This document shows, piece by piece, positions 61,265-64,000 of a DNA stretch of 64,000 nt. The position numbers and the translations under genes are program-made. This DNA is from Halobacillus yeomjeoni (GTDB lineage Bacteria; Bacillota; Bacilli; Bacillales; Halobacillaceae): contig NZ_JAIVAI010000006.1 of the NCBI RefSeq assembly GCF_020171525.1, positions 62,001-126,000 of the forward strand, written 5' to 3'. The first letter of the stretch is position 1. Each line of letters starts with the position of its first letter. A model generated the notes under the pieces. It was not told the DNA's origin and made no database searches. It worked only from the letters and a program-made list of their open reading frames with translations.

Positions 61265-61613
61265 CTGCTTCACCGCCACTTTCTATTCAGTGATTGAACG
61301 TTCTTTATCTTGTTGTTCTGTTCTTTATTAAGAATATTATAAGCCGGTTTACTCGTAAAAGAAACCACTGTATTTCAATATAAAGAACAAATATGAATCA
61401 AATGCTCTCAATAACGAACATTATCTTTGTTTTTCTTTCCTTTTTAAAGAACACACTATATAAAAACGCACTTTATAATGAACACTATTAATAAAAACAC
61501 CTATACCAACAACAGTATCGGCTTATCTTCAACAAAGTCATGCATGTTTCGCTATAAGTCTTTCCAACTTGAAGCTGATTTATGATTTCCATTAAATTTT
61601 TTTTAGATTTGTG
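61265..61613. other. AT-rich regulatory stretch upstream of the sinR-like gene
   Basis: About 350 bases without a gene. It contains a minus-strand TATAAT and repeated GTTCTTT/AAAGAAC boxes described separately; the left end has the ribosome site of the sinR-like gene. Confidence 0.5.
61300..61452 (-). promoter_or_regulatory. Cluster of SinR-type boxes around the sinR promoter
   Basis: Four perfect copies of GTTCTTT occur: direct at 61300-61306 and 61320-61326, inverted at 61382-61388 and 61446-61452, with further GAAC half-sites near 61416 and 61480. GTTCTYT is the known B. subtilis SinR box. The -10 candidate TATAAT lies at 61336-61341 (minus), so boxes flank the promoter of the sinR-like operon. 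Confidence 0.6.
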
Positions 61614-61645
61614 CACAAAAAAAAGAGAGAAACACATTCTCTCCT
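61614..61645 (-). terminator. Terminator of the AraC-family gene
   Basis: Arms GAGAGAA and TTCTCTC with a five-base loop (61625-61643), followed on the minus strand by CTTTTTTTT-like tract. Confidence 0.85.
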
Positions 61646-61647
61646 TT

Positions 61648-62856
61648 TCATCCCATGACATGATATTTTTTTCGGAATTCTTTCGGTCCAACTCCTGCAT
61701 GTTTCTTGAAGACCCTTGTAAAATAACTCTGGCTGTTATAACCCAGCAGGATACTGATCTCCATCAAAGAATAATCTGTAATACTCAAAAGCTCTTTTGC
61801 TTCATTGACCCTCTGTTCGTTGATGAATTGTGATATGGAAATTCCGGTTTCCTTCGTGAAGATGCCTGATAAATAATTAGGATGGACATTCAAGTCTGCT
61901 GCAATGTCCTTCAGCGTCAATTCTTCCGTCAAATTATTCAAGATATACCTTTGAGCTTTCTCTACGTGAGGAGAGTAATAGGCGTCTTTTCTAGTCGAGC
62001 CACATCGTTCCATCAAAGTAAGAATGATGTTATTTTCTAATTCTTGAAGTTCCTCCGTACTCTCTTTTGTTTCTCCATAGCGGATGTAAAACTCACATAA
62101 GGATTCTAATTCGTCTCTTGGACCGCCTTCTTCAATACAAATCTGTGTGAGTTCTGTAATCATGCGGATCAATTGATTTTTTTCTGACCTCAATTCATCT
62201 GCTTCAGCAAGTGGATTGCTGTATTCTTCTTTGTATGATTGATAGAGGTGGAGCGCTTTATGATCTTTCATTTTGAAAGAACTTATGAATTGTCGTTTAA
62301 TTTCATCGCCCTGATCCGAAATCAACTCTTTAGATGAGTGATCTTTCTTGTAATACTTCTTACTCATTGCATTCGCTGTCCGGAAATTGTTGTCTGTCCC
62401 GGGGAGGATAATATTCAGCAGCCGTTCAATGGACAGCATATGCATCCGATCGAATACAGGAAGCTGATCAAAATAAGCCATCATCTTCGATTCCAGAGTA
62501 GGGTCCATATCGTTTACCTTCAACATTCGCTGTACTTGTGAGCGACCGATTTCCTGATGCAGGAATGGTCCGATTCCGATCACCATTTCCGTTCCTTGAG
62601 ATGTCTTGAAGGGGTAAAGAAATACATGCTGATTGAATGGGTCAGAGAAGAATTGAAGTTTCAGTAAAAATTTCTTACTTTGATCGATATATTGATCGAT
62701 ATATTTTCTGACGATGGGTGGGGGATTTTTCAAGTGATCCGGGAAGTGATACTTAATTCGATTATTATGATCGATCAACAGCACCGGTGCATTCAGGACT
62801 GCAGAACAGTCTTTCAATAATTGAATCAATTCATAGTTCAAATCTACCACGTCCAT
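61648..62856 (-). CDS. AraC-family transcriptional regulator
   Basis: DNA-binding activator or repressor of 402 residues. The C-terminal 100 residues contain the double helix-turn-helix: VEKAQRYILNNLTEELTLKDIAADLNVHPNYLSGIFTKETGISISQFINEQRVNEAKELLSITDYSLMEISILLGYNSQSYFTRVFKKHAGVGPKEFRKKY. The N-terminal 280 residues begin DVVDLNYELIQLLKDCSAVLNAPVLLIDHNNRI, which recalls a PAS- or GAF-like sensory fold (as in YesN-type regulators) but has no receiver domain. ATG at 62856 lies directly after GGGGGG with GGAGAG 8 bases upstream; GTG 62850 is possible. It sits between two sinI-like genes. Confidence 0.9.
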   Translation of the reverse strand: MDVVDLNYELIQLLKDCSAVLNAPVLLIDHNNRIKYHFPDHLKNPPPIVRKYIDQYIDQSKKFLLKLQFFSDPFNQHVFLYPFKTSQGTEMVIGIGPFLHQEIGRSQVQRMLKVNDMDPTLESKMMAYFDQLPVFDRMHMLSIERLLNIILPGTDNNFRTANAMSKKYYKKDHSSKELISDQGDEIKRQFISSFKMKDHKALHLYQSYKEEYSNPLAEADELRSEKNQLIRMITELTQICIEEGGPRDELESLCEFYIRYGETKESTEELQELENNIILTLMERCGSTRKDAYYSPHVEKAQRYILNNLTEELTLKDIAADLNVHPNYLSGIFTKETGISISQFINEQRVNEAKELLSITDYSLMEISILLGYNSQSYFTRVFKKHAGVGPKEFRKKYHVMG

Positions 62857-62897
62857 CCCCCCTTCTCTCCTCCTACTTACCATACATTATACACTAA

Positions 62898-62939
62898 AAA
62901 AAAGAACACCTTCTATTAGATAAATAGATGGTGTTATAA
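62898..62939 (-). terminator. Terminator of the second sinI-like gene
   Basis: Stem AACACC-CTATT / AATAG-GGTGTT at 62906-62936 with internal mismatches, then CTTTTTTTTAG on the minus strand. Confidence 0.8.
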
Positions 62940-63071
62940 AATTCGTTTTCTTACTATAGTTTGATCGAGGAATTCTTTGACCTCTTCAATATCTATTCCC
63001 ATTTCTTTCGCCTGTTTGATCAATAATACCCATTCAGGATCCATTCTTTTTTCGTCCTTCATCCTTTTCAT
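62934..63071 (-). CDS. Second SinI-like protein (45 residues)
   Basis: Small protein with the SinI helix pair DPEWVLLIKQAKEMGIDIEEVKEFLDQ (residues 11-37), a basic N terminus (MKRMKDEKRM) and a short basic tail. AGGAGGGG lies 5 bases before the ATG and a terminator follows, so it is a single-gene unit. The core shares the xEWVxLIKxAKxxGxxIEExKxxL pattern with the copy at 60.9 kb. No SinR-like gene is adjacent. It may bind the same SinR, a SlrR-type partner elsewhere, or act as a repressor of gene expression by itself (inference). Confidence 0.85.
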   Translation of the reverse strand: MKRMKDEKRMDPEWVLLIKQAKEMGIDIEEVKEFLDQTIVRKRIL

Positions 63072-63270
63072 TCTTTCCCCTCCTATTTTCTGAACGTGTG
63101 TCTATATATAGGTTTGGTTCAGCATTAGACACCCACTAAATTCCAAAAAAGAAGATTATAATGTTATTATACAGGGAAAATTTCAATATTTTTGCACATT
63201 GATCACCTTTTTTTAACTTAACTCATTCAATTTTTGATTTTTTAGATAAAAAATATGTAGTTTTATGCAG
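63072..63270. other. Intergenic stretch of about 200 bases
   Basis: AT-rich, no gene seen. It should hold the promoter of the second sinI-like gene on the minus strand; no clear hexamers or GTTCTTT boxes were found. Confidence 0.35.
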
Positions 63271-63316
63271 AAAAAAAGAAGCAGGTCATTTGTTTCATTC
63301 ATAACCGCTTCTTTTC
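63271..63316 (-). terminator. Terminator of the IDEAL-domain gene
   Basis: Arms AAAAGAAGC and GCTTCTTTT (plus inner GGT/ACC) around a long loop, then T run on the minus strand. Confidence 0.75.
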
Positions 63317-63331
63317 ATTGCCCTAATTGTT

Positions 63332-63790
63332 TCAGCTGTACATCCGATTCCATTCATCACTCAATGTCTGAAACGCATCAGGATCGTTGGTATCGATGGA
63401 ATGATCGATCAGGCGTCTAAGGTTTGCTTTTTCCAGTTCTTTGATGACTCCTTGTACTTCATCGGAGTAAACATCGTCTTCCAAAGAATCTTCCTCCTCA
63501 TAATAAGGTTCAATGATCGTTTTCAGGTGAGTAATGAATTCTGGCGTATGAAGAAGATCAGCTACTGATACATACACCATTTTTTTACCGCGTTGAAAGA
63601 CAAAAATATCGAAGACATTGTGGACACGTTTGCGAGTGCGGTCGATTATGATTTCTCGGGATTCTACAGGGACAAATTGATACAATTCGTTGTCAATGAA
63701 CAGTGAGAAATATTGATAAGCAAGAACGACACGAATGAAACGTTTGTCTTCCTTGACATAATACGGTTTCAACATTTTAATATTTAACAC
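63332..63790 (-). CDS. IDEAL-domain protein
   Basis: A 152-residue cytoplasmic protein. The N-terminal part (KPYYVKEDKRFIRVVLAYQYFSLFIDNELYQFVPVESREIIIDRTRKRVHNVFDIFVFQRGKK) has no function known to me. The C-terminal segment LRRLIDHSIDTNDPDAFQTLSDEWNRMY is an IDEAL domain, a short helical module of Bacillaceae proteins such as YpiB and YhzC. GTG at 63790 is preferred since AAGGGG lies 8 bases before it; GTG 63799 is adjacent to that site. In B. subtilis the IDEAL protein YhzC lies next to comK, which agrees with the possible comK fragment 43 bases upstream. Confidence 0.82.
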   Translation of the reverse strand: MLNIKMLKPYYVKEDKRFIRVVLAYQYFSLFIDNELYQFVPVESREIIIDRTRKRVHNVFDIFVFQRGKKMVYVSVADLLHTPEFITHLKTIIEPYYEEEDSLEDDVYSDEVQGVIKELEKANLRRLIDHSIDTNDPDAFQTLSDEWNRMYS

Positions 63791-63833
63791 TTCGCTCACC
63801 CCTTAAAATCAGAATTTTCTGTATTTTATTCTA

Positions 63834-64000
63834 TTATCGCCGATTTGCCAATAAATTTAAAGCCTTTTCTTTGTCGATGGACGTGACGGCTATAGACGAA
63901 AAAAGGCGGAGTGGCAGTACTTCAACATTTAACATGGGTGTTACAGTTGAAAATTTTATGGAGATCATTCCACATGTATTTCGTTTATGACTCGTTGATC
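63834..64000 (-). CDS. 3' end of a gene, possibly comK
   Basis: An open frame enters from the right edge and ends with TAA at 63834. The visible 54 residues include STSHKRNTCGMISIKF and end KALNLLANRR. The segment S-x-x-x-x-C-G-x-I-S is similar to the ComK motif around SSTRPQCGWISH, and an IDEAL-domain gene follows, as near comK in B. subtilis. Similarity is short and the C terminus does not match ComK well, so the identity is tentative. The start lies outside the window. Confidence 0.4.
   Translation of the reverse strand, partial: STSHKRNTCGMISIKFSTVTPMLNVEVLPLRLFSSIAVTSIDKEKALNLLANRR

Noticed and set aside
1-64000. Prophage, insertion sequence, CRISPR array, tRNA or rRNA
   Set aside because: No transposase, integrase, phage structural gene, regular spaced repeats, cloverleaf or rRNA sequence was recognised by reading; small RNAs could still be missed.

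Overview
The window looks like chromosomal DNA of a Bacillaceae bacterium, most likely a moderately halophilic genus such as Halobacillus or a relative (inference from protein content; no rRNA is present to settle it). The grounds are strong Shine-Dalgarno sites with frequent TTG and GTG starts, SinR/SinI regulators, an IDEAL-domain gene next to a possible comK, Gram-positive CapA/B/C tyrosine phosphoregulation, and many SLH-domain exoproteins next to csaB. No rRNA, tRNA, CRISPR array, insertion sequence or prophage gene was recognised.

Region 1 (1-18.9 kb, all minus strand) is a Wzx/Wzy-type capsule or exopolysaccharide locus read from about 18.9 kb towards position 1. First come the chain-length regulator, tyrosine kinase and PHP phosphatase (CapA/B/C type). 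Next come CapD, CapM, CapN, CapL, CapE, CapF and CapG homologues, a set matching the enzymes that build the D-FucNAc/L-FucNAc core of Staphylococcus aureus type 5/8 capsules. After these lie a GT4, a candidate Wzy, a GT2, a Wzx flippase, a pyruvyltransferase, UDP-glucose dehydrogenase and a truncated UDP-glucuronate 4-epimerase. The distal 14 kb look clearly more AT-rich than the rest, as expected for a serotype-specific, transferred cassette.

Region 2 (19-44 kb) is about the cell surface. It holds a secreted TPR/InlB-repeat protein, an LCP ligase, a cyclase-family hydrolase, zwf, and six SLH-domain proteins: an NlpC/P60 peptidase, three subtilases, an amidase and a glucosaminidase. These are followed by tagA, a flippase, a DUF5693-like membrane protein and csaB. 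CsaB adds the pyruvate to the secondary wall polymer that SLH domains bind, so the region carries both the anchored proteins and a maker of their anchor.

Region 3 (44-52 kb) is a second glycopolymer module: a PaaK/CapK-like protein, a UDP-ManNAc dehydrogenase-like protein, a second TagA, an O-antigen ligase-like protein, a GT4 and a MurJ-like flippase. Region 4 (52-57.6 kb) is a candidate cyclic-di-GMP module: a TetR regulator, a 57-residue unknown protein, a membrane GGDEF protein and a membrane PAS-GGDEF-EAL protein. Three matching 16-bp sites lie before the first three genes. Region 5 (57.6-64 kb) has an orphan QueC-like PP-loop protein, tagO, a sinR-sinI-unknown operon with GTTCTTT boxes upstream, an AraC regulator, a second sinI, and an IDEAL-domain gene after a possible comK 3' end. 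Overall the window joins surface-polymer synthesis, surface proteins and candidate biofilm or lifestyle regulators.
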